A DNA stretch of 64,000 bases from Notolepis coatsorum (Eukaryota; Chordata; Actinopteri; Aulopiformes; Paralepididae), in NCBI GenBank assembly GCA_963971535.1, contig OZ020592.1:54567150-54631149 (forward strand), given 5' to 3'. Position 1 is the first letter of the stretch. The number at the start of each line of letters is the position of its first letter. Below are positions 23,067-33,688 of this stretch, one piece after another. A model generated the notes under the pieces. It did not search any database, was not told the origin of the DNA, and saw only the letters and a list, made by a program, of their open reading frames with translations. The translations under genes were made by a program, and so were the position numbers.

Positions 23067-23430
23067 TGATATTTCTCCTATAAGAAGGGAGAATTAAAGG
23101 GTAAATACACCCAGTAAGATACTTGAACCACTGATAATTCTCCATTAAGAAAGGAGAATTAAAGGGTAAATATGCCCAGTAAGATACCTGAACTACTGAT
23201 GTTCTCCATTATAGAGGACGAGTTAAAGGGTCTATGTACCCAGTAAGATACTTGAATCTCATTGATGACTTATTGATTATAGTTGAATTACTGATGGTTC
23301 TCCTGTAAAGAAAGATGGTTTAAAGGGTAAATTCACCTAATAAGGTATTTGCATTCCTATAACCTGGAATATTTCTATTGGTACTTAAGAGTTTAAAGGG
23401 GCATTTCACCTAATAAGGTACTTGCATTCC
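23067..23430. repeat. Degenerate tandem repeat, ~60-75-bp units
   Basis: About five diverged units share TTAAAGGGTAAAT and CAC(C)CAGTAAGATACTTGAA or CACCTAATAAGGTA. The hAT at 23551 lies just downstream. The repeats could belong to an older LTR, but that is not established. Confidence 0.7.
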
Positions 23431-24611
23431 CTGCACACTTAAAGGTTTAAATTAATATGTTTAAACACTTACCTATTGAAATGATAAACTGATATAGAGT
23501 TTACTGATCTGCAATTGCAGAAGAAAAGATAACGAGTTACTCATGATAAAGTAGGGCTGGGCAATATAACGATAACGATAAATATCGCTATATATTTTAA
23601 TAATCGATATCGAATATCGAAATAAAAAAATATCGAAAAATCGTTTTTTTTTATATATATATATTTTTTTTTATATATATTTTTTCTTTTTTTTTGTGAC
23701 CTGCAACAGGGCAGTTTTAAAACCAGAGACAGTGGACAGACTTGTCTTTCTTGCCTGCAACTTAAAGTAATGGCTTTGCTTGTCCAAATGACAATACTGA
23801 CCAAATTGAGATTTATTTTTCTCTTGTCCATTTATTTTGTTTGCTTTTATCGTAATAAGAGATAGGGTTTACTTAACCATATATCTAACCTACTCTACGT
23901 TGTTGTTGTTGTTGTAAAGCCCTAAATCTATCACTAAATAAGAACCTACTGTTGTTGGACGGCGGAGGAACAGAAATAAGAAAAGGAGAGGTTTCTATTT
24001 CCCAGATCTGTTTTATTTCAAAGTCCAAAAGTGAACAAGGATCGTCTGGTTCAATTAAAAGAAATGTGCAATCATATTAATGTATCAAAGCACTATGCCA
24101 CTTGTCATTAATATTAGTCTAATCATAAGTAGTATCTTCAATGGAGCTTTGGTAGCGGAGCGTCGTTGATTGTTGATTTCTTTGTTGCCAGGAGACAAAG
24201 AGATTCTTGGTCTCATCCTCAGCTTCAAGCAGTCCTGTGTCCGTCTCTCCTGTTCATAGAATGTTTCCAGAAGCTTCTTCTCCGTCTGTCATTGTGCAGG
24301 CGGTTTTTAAAGCTTAAACCCCGCCTCTGAGAGAACGACGACTTGATTCATCAGGGGGCGGAGCGGCATTTTGGCTAAGGCGCATAGCGGCCATTTTGAT
24401 TAGGGTCGGCGGCCCTCTGGCTCCCTTAAAAGGCCATCCCTAATATCTTTAAGAGAATGAGTTATATTTCTATTGTTTAACGTTTAACAGTACAGTATTT
24501 AATTTGACTGACTAACAGATTAAGTATTAGTTATGACAAGATTTAAACAATGTATTTAAGTCTTTTCCAGAGGTTTATGGCATTTCTAAAGCCCCAATTT
24601 AGCCCTATTGG

Positions 24612-26053
24612 TTGGTTTTACCCAATAGGGGGGGGGGGTCTGCTGCTGATGGAGACTCAGTGTTCAGGGTAACAGAGCATGAGGTGAGGCGGACCTTTAA
24701 AAAAGTGAATATCAGGAAGGCAGCAGGTCCGGACGGCATCCCTGGCCGCGTCCTAAAAGTCTGTGCCGACCAACTGGCCCCGGTATTCACTGACATATTT
24801 AACCTGTCCTTAGAACAGGCTGTCATCCCCACCTGCCTGAAGAAGTCCACTATTATCCCTGTACCCAAAAAATCCAAGCCTGCTTGCCTCAACGACTACC
24901 GCCCTGTAGCTCTCACCTCCATAGCCATGAAGTGCTTTGAGAAGCTAGTAAAGGGCTACATCTGCTCCTCCCTCCCCATCAACATGGACCCCCTGCAATT
25001 TGCATACCGCCCCAACAGGTCCACGGAGGACGCCATAGCCCATGTGCTGCACACAGCAGCATCACACCTGGACAAGAGGCAGGGGAACTATGTGAGAATG
25101 CTATTCATCGACTACAGCTCGGCATTCAATACCATAGTCCCCTCCATACTCATAGCCAAGCTCAGGGACCTGGGCTTGAACTATGACCTCTGCCAGTGGG
25201 TCTTGGACTTCCTGACGGGCAGACCCCAGGTGGAGAGAGCAGGCAACTGCACCTCCTCATCCATCACCCTCAACATAGGGGCCCCCCAGGGCTGTGTTCT
25301 GAGTCCCCTCCTCTACTCCCTGTACACACACGACTGTGTGGCTCAGCGGAGTAGCAATACAATCATCAAATTTGCTGACGACACAGTGGTGGTGGGCCTG
25401 ATCTCTGCCAACGACGAGAGGGCCTACCTGGAAGAGGTCAAGGTCCTGGCGGGATGGTGCCAGGAAAACAGCCTCTCCCTGAACGTCAGCAAAACAAAGG
25501 AGATGATTGTGGACTTCAGGAGGTCGGGGTCAAGGACTACAGCCCCCTCAGCATCGACGGGGCACCGGTTGAGAGAGTCAACAGCTTTAAGTACCTCGGA
25601 GCCTACATATCCGAGGACTTGACATGGACCACACACATTGACAGTGTTGTGAAGAAGGCACGACAACGCCTCTACTTCCTCAGGCGCCTAAGGAAGTTCC
25701 AAGTCAGTCAGAAGATCCTTAAGAACTTCTACTCATGTACAATAGAGAGCATCCTGACTGGCAACATCACCTCCTGGTTTGGGAATAGCACTGCACAAGA
25801 CCGAAGCAGACTACAAAGAGTGACACGTTCAGCCGAACGCACAATTGGAGGGGGGCTCCCCACCCTCCAGAACATTTACAACAAGCGTTGCAGGGGCATG
25901 GCTAAGAGAATCATTAAAGACTCCAGTCACCCGAACAACTGCCTCTTTGAACTGCTGCGGTCAGGCAAGCGATACCGGAGTCTCAAGGCGAGCACAGAAA
26001 GACTCAGAAGAAGCTTCTATCCCCAGGCCATCAGGCTGCTAAACGAACAATGA
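24612..26053 (+). pseudogene. Rex1/Babar-like LINE reverse transcriptase (5'-truncated, frameshifted)
   Basis: The frame opens inside the RT fingers ([11 protein letters not shown]), then [10 protein letters not shown], motif [13 protein letters not shown], motif [16 protein letters not shown] and motif [13 protein letters not shown]. The protein continues through [20 protein letters not shown] to a single frameshift near 25525. The second frame, 25530-26053, carries [20 protein letters not shown]-type KKARQRLYFLRRL and the C-terminal SSHPNNCLF and YPQAIRLL boxes, ending at a TGA. The endonuclease domain is missing through 5' truncation. Apart from the frameshift the domain is well preserved, so the insertion is fairly recent. 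It is nested in the LTR-like unit. Clade naming (Rex1/Babar within the CR1 group) is from memory. Confidence 0.85.
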
Positions 26054-26560
26054 ACACTACACAACAACAACCATCAAACGCACATAGCACACACATCCAC
26101 ACGCACACACTCACTTTAAACAAACACACTGTAGCACCCACTCCACACACTTTATAGCACACACCCACTTTAAACAAACACACTGTAGCACCCACTCCCC
26201 ACACTTTATATTTATTGATGAAGGATTGCACTACAACTCGTACACCTTACTGTGAATTGTACCTAAATTGTACCTCATCCCATTTCTGCTTTGCATTATA
26301 TAGTACTGTACATTAGTACACTGCATAGTATTGTATATTATATGGTAACTCAGTTGCGTCTATTCTGCATCGAACATTGTACATATGTCTATACTGAACA
26401 CTGTGACCTCATTTTCTACTTCTAAATTACATGCTATACTATGTTATTTGATACTATCTTGTCTAGCACAGTCTCTGGAGCGTAACAGTAAGAAGCATTT
26501 TGTATGAAAGTATTCTGTACTTCTGTATGACAACTATTAAAGAAACTTGAAACATATAAT
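26054..26560 (+). mobile_element. 3' untranslated region of the Rex1-type LINE
   Basis: It holds a 54-bp imperfect tandem duplication (26112-26165 and 26166-26210, CACTTTAAACAAACACACTG), then the ~200-bp tail shared with 19362-19560 and, reversed, 52374-52510. It ends ATTAAAGAAACTTGAAAC. Confidence 0.85.
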
Positions 26561-28032
26561 TTAGTTGATTATAGGTTCTTCAAATGATTATCTATTTTAG
26601 TCTCTTTGGTTTTAAGACAACCTGTTGCATTTATCAATTCTATAACCTTATGTTTGACGTTAGATTAACTTTCTAAGTACATTACACATATTTTAACTAT
26701 ATTACTGGCTTAATTAGACTTTGCAATGATAGATAAATGTCGAGTTTAGTTTCATTTTAATCAATACTCTATGTTATAACTATTGAGGCTAGTTTCCCTT
26801 ATGGGATTAATAAAGGGTTTTGGTGGTCTTTTACCCACTTAAAACTAAAATACATAGTTTAGAATCCCTATCTCCCTCTCCCCGTTTGCTAAGGGGGTGA
26901 GAAAGAGATTCTTGTCTGGAGGACAGCTGCATCTCTGGTATGTCCTGTTTGTAGTATCAGTGTTGAGTGCCTAAGGGCCATCTCTTTGTTCTACTTTGGC
27001 TTGGTCAACCGACCACTCTATTCAAATGTTAAATTCAGCCGGCTAGAAACTCAGATTCTATCATATTACTAAGTTCCAACGTGGGGGAGAAAACAAAGGC
27101 TGTGTTTACTGTTACCACTGTAATGCTAAATCACTTTGTCTCAAGCCCTGTCTTTTTAGGAAGATAGACCAGCTTGTATCGTCCCCCAAACTTTGCCCAA
27201 CCTTTTTGGTCCCACTATTATTAGTTTTAGCTTGTTTTATAGCGATCTAACTAGTATCTTATTTTTTAGTTTATTCTCCTTAAGTTATTTCTACTTCCAT
27301 TAGGTTATTTTATTTAACAAGTACTTTATCATTAGATTATTGTATTATTCTCCAAGTATTTTAAGTCTACTTGCAACGGTTTCTTTAATCCAAACTAGTT
27401 TTTATTATTTATCCTTTGATGAGTCCAAAAACGACCTACATTGTTTTAAACTGACCAGCTCTACTTTATGGTTATTTTCCTGTATAGTTCAAGTGTCTAG
27501 TACCATCATAACTACGTTTTTAAACTAGAACTAATTTACTGATTTTTGGCCAGGCTGGGAGTGGCCATATTGCCAGTAGTGGTTCTTTAAATGTTCTCCT
27601 AGTAACTTGTTTGATCTGCAGCTGGGGGAGGCTGTCACACTGAAATGTAGGAGTCCGTGTCAGCCTCCATTGTTCCAGTAGCAAAAGGTCTCCTGTAATT
27701 TCTATAGGTTGACCATAAATGCGAGCGGGGGAAGGATAGTTACTCAATGGCCTACTGTTTTTAGTGTTTACCTGGCAAGTCAAAACAGCCTGAAGGTGGT
27801 ATCCCTATTGTCTCAGGAAAGCCAGAATCCCTGACTATATTTAAATACAGTGTGTGTTGCCTTGTATCTGGCAGTCCCGAGTCCTGTTATTTACATAGTA
27901 TGTGCCCTCGGGTGAACTCTATAGTTACCAGAGAGACACCTTTTTAGATTCTAGTTCATTCAACTAACTGACTGTACTTCCTTACCAATAGAATCCCGAC
28001 CTGTAGCTGAAGATGCTTGTGGGAATTACATG
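26561..28032 (-). other. Interior of the LTR-like unit, non-coding
   Basis: No protein domain is seen on either strand. The stretch is assigned to the minus-strand LTR-like unit through its partial similarity to 52510-53700. Confidence 0.5.
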
Positions 28033-29973
28033 GGTAGCACTTTATAATAACACCCTGTTATAATACATTTATAAGGTATTTGTAGATAATGAACTAATCA
28101 TGAACAAACCATTTATATACATTCATAAATGATTATTAAATCATTTATAACTATATTTGTATACCATTTACAAAGTATTTATAACGCATTAGTGGATAAT
28201 GAACTAATCATCAACAAACCATTTATATACATTCATAAATTATTATTAAATCATTTATAACTATATTTGTATAACATTTACAGATTAGTTCTACATTATT
28301 TATAACTCATTATTAACATTGTTTGTACTTGATTTGTTCATCATTAAATAATGTTGTTTAATGTGTAGTAACACATTTGTAGATGCTTTGAAAAATGGAT
28401 ATGAAAAAACGACTAGTGTATCTCCATTTATTTTTCATGTTCAACAAATTATTTGTTAAGACATTCATAAAACATCTATAAATCATTTGCAGATGCTATC
28501 GTGGGGGCCAATCTAAAGTGAAGCCTATTCATCATTAACAAGTGTCTAATACAGTTAATTATTTGTTTACTTTTTCATCATGTTACAAATGTTGTAGGCA
28601 GCTTTCGGATACACCCTTCTTTGTGACATCAAACAGTGACAGAATTAGGACTAAAGATAAATGCAATTTTATTAACATATAAAATACATGTGCATGACAT
28701 ATAGTGTAACATCGGGGTGCACTAGGACCCAGGAGTACCCTGGCCAGGTATTGAAGCGTATCTAGAGAGGAAGTCTCACGCGCGTGTGTTGCCGTCTGTT
28801 TGAATGGAAGCACAAGTTATCCGTGCTGCGTCTATACTTTCGCTTTTAATAAGGTATGAGCAGGTTAAACACCTTTTTTTGTTGGTAAATCTATTCCATA
28901 ATTTCCGACCTACAAACAACTCTTATATGTTGTGTGCTCAGTGCTCAGTATGTATGTGATGACGACACGACACACAAGAGTAATAATTATTTGTGTCGTG
29001 TCATCATCACTGAGCACACTGAGCACACAAATGTAACGTTAGCGGCCACCACATCTACACGAACGTCTACACAACATATAAGAGTTGTTTGTAGGTCGGA
29101 AATGATGGAATAAATTTACCAAAAAAGGTGTTTAACCTGCTCATACCTTATTAAAAGCGAAAGTATAGACGCAGCACGGATAACTTGTGCTTCCATTCAA
29201 ACAGACGGCAACACACGTGACGTCAAGTCTCGCTCGCGTGAGACTTCCTCTCTAGATACTCTTCAATACCTGGCCAGGGTACTCCTGGTTCCTAGTGCCC
29301 CCCGATGTTACACTATATGTCATGCACATGTATTTTATATGTTAATAAAATTGCATTTATCTTTAGTCCTAATTCTGTCACTGTTTGATGTCACAAAGAA
29401 GGGTGTATCCGAAAGCTGCCTACAACATTTGTAACATGTGATGAAAAAGTAAACAAATAATTAACTGTATTAGACACTTGTTAATGATGAATAGGCTTCA
29501 CTTTAGATTGGCCCCCACGATAGCATCTGCAAATGATTTATACATGTTTTATGAATGTCTTAACAAATCATTTGTTGAACATGGACGACATAGTCGTTTT
29601 TTCATATCCATTTTTCAAAGCATCTACAAATGTGTTACTACACATTAAACAACATTATTTAATGATGAACAAATCAAGTACAAACAATGTTTATAATGAG
29701 TTATAAATAATGTAGAACTAATCTGTAAATGTTATACAAATATAGTTATAAATGATTGAATAATCATTTATGAATGTATATAAATGGTTTGTTCATGATT
29801 AGTTCATTATCCACTAATGCGTTATAAATACTTTGTAAATGGTATACAAATATAGTTATAAATGATTTAATAATCATTTATGAATGTATATAAATGGTTT
29901 GTTCATGATTAGTTCATTATCTACAAATACCTTATAAATGTATTATAACAGGGTGTTATTATAAAGTGCTACC
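28033..29973. mobile_element. Complete foldback DNA transposon, ~960-bp arms
   Basis: It begins GGTAGCACTTTATAATAACA and ends with the exact complement. The arms, about 28033-28960 and 29030-29973, are near-identical inverted repeats around a small central hairpin (GACACGACACACAAG ... TTGTGTCGTGTC). The flanks ATTACATG (28025-28032) and ATTACATT (29974-29981) look like an 8-bp duplication with one mismatch. Each arm also holds a ~120-bp direct duplication (CATTTATATACATTCATAAA). It is non-coding; superfamily not determined. Confidence 0.92.
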
Positions 29974-30456
29974 ATTACATTTTTGATACAGAAATATACC
30001 ACACTTTCTAATTTAAAATACAGTTTGAAACCGTCTGTACACAGTAGGGTATGTGTGCTAGCAGAACTAGACTCCAGTCACGAGTCACGGTGCACATGTG
30101 CGGTGGTTTGTCCACCAAAAAAGCGCCAAAAGATCGAAAATAAACTAGCAGAGCCAGAACTGTTCAACTCCCCTGGAGCCACAGCCAGCAGAGAAGCCGG
30201 TTTACTTTCGCTTTTAAACCAGCTGCAGCCTGAGAACTGGAGTGTGAGGGGATGTAACACTAAAGATGGCGGCAATGACAAAGAATTGCTGCAAAATAAA
30301 CATACATCTGTTGTAAAAAAAAAAAAAAAAAAAACAGATTTTCTTTTTTAATACTTATAACAATTCGATAATTATAGATATCGAGAAATATGATAACATT
30401 ATCATATCGTTATCGCGATATGATTTTTTTCCATATCGCCCAGCCCTATGATAAAG

Positions 30457-30805
30457 GGATACATCCAATATCCAACCTTGAACCTAGCTTTAGCTAGAGA
30501 TAACCTCAGAGACGTCTGAACCAACCCTAATGTGTTGATCCAATCAACCTAGGACTTGATACCGAACTAACCCTCCCGAAAGAAGGAGTGGTTTATGAAA
30601 GAACCTAAAAGGGATACTTCACACTACTACTGTTTACTTCACGTCTGTATGTCTGTATGTCTAGCTAGCGCGCTTAGAAATAAAACACCGGTCATTGTTA
30701 TAACTCTGTCTCTGGTCTACTATTCCTTTAATTGTGTATATTACTCCTCTCCTCATTCGAATCTAGAACTGTGCCCGTGGCGAACAGCTGTTACTGTTAG
30801 TGCTA
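30457..30805. other. Unrecognised flank of the hAT
   Basis: This continues the DNA into which the hAT at 23551 inserted. It has an AATAAA at about 30678 and could be the end of an LTR, but no partner was found. Confidence 0.35.
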
Positions 30806-31182
30806 CATATGCCTCCCACTGGTCGGCTGTAGTGAGGATAGAAGCCTTGCATCATGTGCCCCCTCCGGTACATGAGGAGGCAGCCTGTCGCATCTTTTCA
30901 CTGCAGCAGCTCGAACTCTCAGTGGCGAGGAGTAACGTGTGGGAAGCTCACGCTGCCCCTGATACTTCCTGTTTCCGCCGCACCGGCATCACCCAACCGA
31001 CCTGTAGGAGTCGCTGTCCACAACGTCCAATCCCCATCCACCGGCTTTCCCACCCTCTAACACTGCCAATTGTGTTAGTATGACGGCCGGCCAGGCCGGT
31101 AGCAACGCCGAGAGCTGGGCTCGATACCAGCATCTCCTGCATTAGTGGCGAGCGCCTTGCCCACTGCGCCACTCAGCCGCAA
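30806..31182 (-). mobile_element. tRNA-derived SINE
   Basis: On the minus strand the head reads GCGGCTGAGTGGCGCAGTGG (box A, 31161-31180 region) and GGTATCGAGCCC (box B, about 31113-31127). Pol III could start here. The body includes AGTTCGAGCTGCTGC and GATGCAAGGCTTCTATCC, shared with 38560-38600. The 3' tail is truncated at GGGAGGCATATG. Confidence 0.85.
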
Positions 31183-31489
31183 ACTGTTTCCATCTTGATG
31201 ATATGTTTATGGAATAAACATAACGTTTTAAGGAAAGGTATCATGTTTCCAGTGTGTTGTTTTCTTCTGAGTCGGATACAGTAACGGGGGAGATAGAGTG
31301 TGCCAGCCAGTATGAGGAGTAAGGTATAAACAACACAACGCAGACTTCACAGGAACACAGAGAGATTACTGGCTGATAACACAAATTATCCGACAATATA
31401 GAGAAACACCGTTCAGTAATATAAGTGATTCTCTTGTCTAATTTCTGGCTAGCAGCACCTAGTTGTCAAGCGTGAGCTAACAGGCTATA
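31183..31489. other. Unrecognised flank of the BEL/Pao element
   Basis: No gene or element recognised. It is the left target flank. Confidence 0.5.
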
Positions 31490-31494
31490 GTTAC

Positions 31495-33185
31495 TGTTAC
31501 AAAGGGTCAGATTAAACCGAATATATATATTTATTACATGGCGTTTTCACATTCGCCGAAATGCTTGCTTGTGATTGGTCAATAGCCCCCCGACAGCGGT
31601 CATTATTTTTCAATAATGACCGCTGTTTTTTCAATAATGACCGCTGTGCGCAGCTGTGCGCAATCAAGCCCACTGACACACACTGTTTCAGTGCAATTAG
31701 ACACTGCCGGACGGTGTTCTGCCGGCGATGACGGGGGCGGAGCGATGAGCGGAGCCAGAACACAGCGGAGCGAACAGAGGCTGCCCGCGATAATAATAAT
31801 CACTTTATTTGGGCTGACAGAGCCACAGAACAACTGCGATTTGTCAAATGAATTAGGTATATTGTTAGTAAGTTAGCCATGTAATAAGCGGGATAATGTA
31901 TAGCTTTACTCGGTCATTGTCGCAAAATAATTGACCTTCACTGACGTTTAAAACACCTCGCCGAAGCGGCTCGGTATTTTAAACTACGTGTCGGTCAATT
32001 ATTTTGCGACAATGACCTCGTAAATATCCCTTACTTATTGCTTGAGATCCCATGTATAATATTTGTATATCGTTTGATATCCCTTATATATTCTTTGTAC
32101 ATATACACGGAATATCCCTTTACCTAGGTACAGGCCAGACCATAATATTCGTTCTCCTATTGGACAGCGACCCCCTAGGCGCCAACGGCCATACCCCCAA
32201 TGTCTAGTTCAAAGCCACCGCTAAGACATGTCTCAACATGCCCAGGTTTGCGCAGTAATACGAGACAGAACTGAGGTTGGCACTAGATTATTCACCTTAC
32301 GTATAAATACGTTGCAGGTGGATACAGCAGTTAGTTACCCTCAAACGAGTTAACCCAACAAGTTGAAGCCTTCACCACGAACGACCAAGTGAAGTGAGCA
32401 ACCTTGCGTCTAAATAGAGCACTTAGAACCGCGTGCGAATAGGATAGTAAAAGTGTCAGAGCTTAGTGAAATAACGTCAAGTTCGACCTAGTTAATGTGA
32501 AGTACCGTGCACAGGAGAATCTACACCGGTGAATGCAGAGCCTTTTCCGGCTGGATTATTGCTTTGGTACTGTGGCTGCTGGAGCAGAGAACCGTCTCCC
32601 CGCTGCTGTGTGGGATCTACCGTGAGGAGCATCACTCGAGCCCGTCTCTAGGAAGAGGCTGGCTGGCTTTCATCCATGCTGTCACGCATACTTGGATTAT
32701 AGCTGCTGCTTTTGTCTGCCGATCGAGGGGAGTATATGTACCGCCTCCCGTAGCTGGAGCTTATTGATTCCTCGTTGATCCAGACTTTTGCATCCGAACA
32801 TTCCTCTCCCCTGCTGGCTTACAACCGGAGGGAACCCCCTTAGTATCTCCAGCTGACCTACGAGTGTGCCTTATATAATTCTTATGCTACAGGTGGTATT
32901 AATTATCCCCATCGTAATATGCTCATGGACTTACGCTCTTGACCTATTCATGCACATTCTTCGCCTTACAAGCGCGACTCTAATTCTCAATACTGTAATA
33001 TAATATTGCTGCTCTTCTAATAAATATTCCAAACAGGACTTTCTTTGTTAAGCCGTGTTATTGTGTGGGTGTTCATCACATATACCTGTGTACTGTATGG
33101 CCAGTAGTAATGTACATAACTCAGTAGTGGTTTAATGATACCATACTTATTCAATACAGTCAGGGAATTGTACCCCTCAGTTACA
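31495..33185 (+). repeat. 5' LTR of the BEL/Pao element (with MITE)
   Basis: It is the same as the 3' LTR except for a 504-bp insertion at 31536-32039 and a few substitutions or short indels. A TATA box, GTATAAATAC, lies at about 32301 and an AATAAA-like CTAATAAATATT at about 33018. The 86-codon frame at 32507-32767 occurs identically in both LTRs and has no known domain. Confidence 0.9.
31536..32039. mobile_element. ~0.5-kb MITE-like insertion in the 5' LTR
   Basis: The 3' LTR shows the empty site at 37055/37056, which defines the insert. It is flanked by TTATT. Within it are several inverted pairs: TTATTACATGGC at 31531 against GCCATGTAATAA at about 31877, and CATTGTCGCAAAATAATTGA at about 31914 against its complement at about 31995. 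A TGACCGCTG direct repeat is at about 31597-31645. No coding capacity. Family not determined. Confidence 0.8.
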
Positions 33186-33243
33186 ATTGGTCCTTCGAGC
33201 CGGAGCGTATCAGTGTAATATTTAATATAATATTAATATTGAC

Positions 33244-33504
33244 ATGGCCAGCGGTGAACACTCCACAAACGGCTCTCCTAAGCTAGAACGCCCGCAGCGC
33301 AGACGGCAGCCACCTCCTTACCTAGAGGACTACGCTGCCAGTCTACTACCTAGCTTTATACAGACGTTAACTGCGGATAAAATAAATAAAGCGGATAGTC
33401 AAAGCATGTCAAATCCTACCGACCAGGCGACCCTGCCAGTAGAGACCCTAGTGGGTTCTAACGTAACTGACCAAGCTCACGGGGGGGGACCAGGAGGGAC
33501 ATGA
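33244..33504 (+). CDS. BEL/Pao gag, N-terminal part
   Basis: An 86-codon frame opens with ATG 59 bases after the 5' LTR, where gag should start. It is rich in Pro, Arg and polar residues, with no recognised domain. It runs into a G homopolymer at 33481-33488. From 33488 the frame used by the long downstream ORF is open without stops, so a one- or two-base length difference in the G-run probably separates what was one gag. This could be a real mutation or a sequencing error in the homopolymer. Confidence 0.6.
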   Translation: MASGEHSTNGSPKLERPQRRRQPPPYLEDYAASLLPSFIQTLTADKINKADSQSMSNPTDQATLPVETLVGSNVTDQAHGGGPGGT

Positions 33505-33688
33505 CAGGACTATACCCCCAGACAACGTCAACGGGACGGTCCCCGGAGAGCTCCAGGATAAAGAAAGCGCTCCAGGGACAGAACCCGACCCACTACCAGA
33601 AGAGAAGCGCGCCCAGGAGACGGACCTCGAGGCGCGCCCAGAGAACAGATCTCCAACGAGCACTGCCAGAAGCCGATCACCTCCGTCG

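Larger units (their letters stand above)
23900..30001 (-). mobile_element. LTR-like unit (probable solo LTR), minus strand, interrupted
   Basis: Read on the minus strand from 30001 it starts TGGTATATTTCTGTATCAA, close to the start of the insertion at 52309. Further in, CACACTGTATTTAAATA at about 27850 matches CACATTGTATTTAAATA at 52810. Near the other end it has AAAATGGCCGC, a TATA-like TTTAAAAA and an AATAAA signal at about 24014. Subtracting the foldback and LINE leaves about 2.2 kb, similar to the 2.04-kb relative. The left boundary near 23900 is approximate. No gag or pol is present. Confidence 0.55.
23551..30448. mobile_element. hAT element expanded by nested insertions
   Basis: The ends are TAGGGCTGGGCAATAT and ATATCGCCCAGCCCTA, with a perfect 8-bp duplication TGATAAAG at 23543-23550 and 30449-30456. 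Only about 0.8 kb is its own sequence (23551 to about 23900 and 30002-30448), with AT-rich subterminal blocks of CGATATCG type. The rest is a ~2-kb LTR-like unit with its own insertions. No transposase was seen, so it is probably a non-autonomous copy. Confidence 0.88.

Noticed and set aside
32507..32767. 86-codon frame found identically in both BEL LTRs
   Set aside because: The LTRs are nearly identical because the insertion is young, so conservation is not evidence of coding. No domain or signal was recognised.
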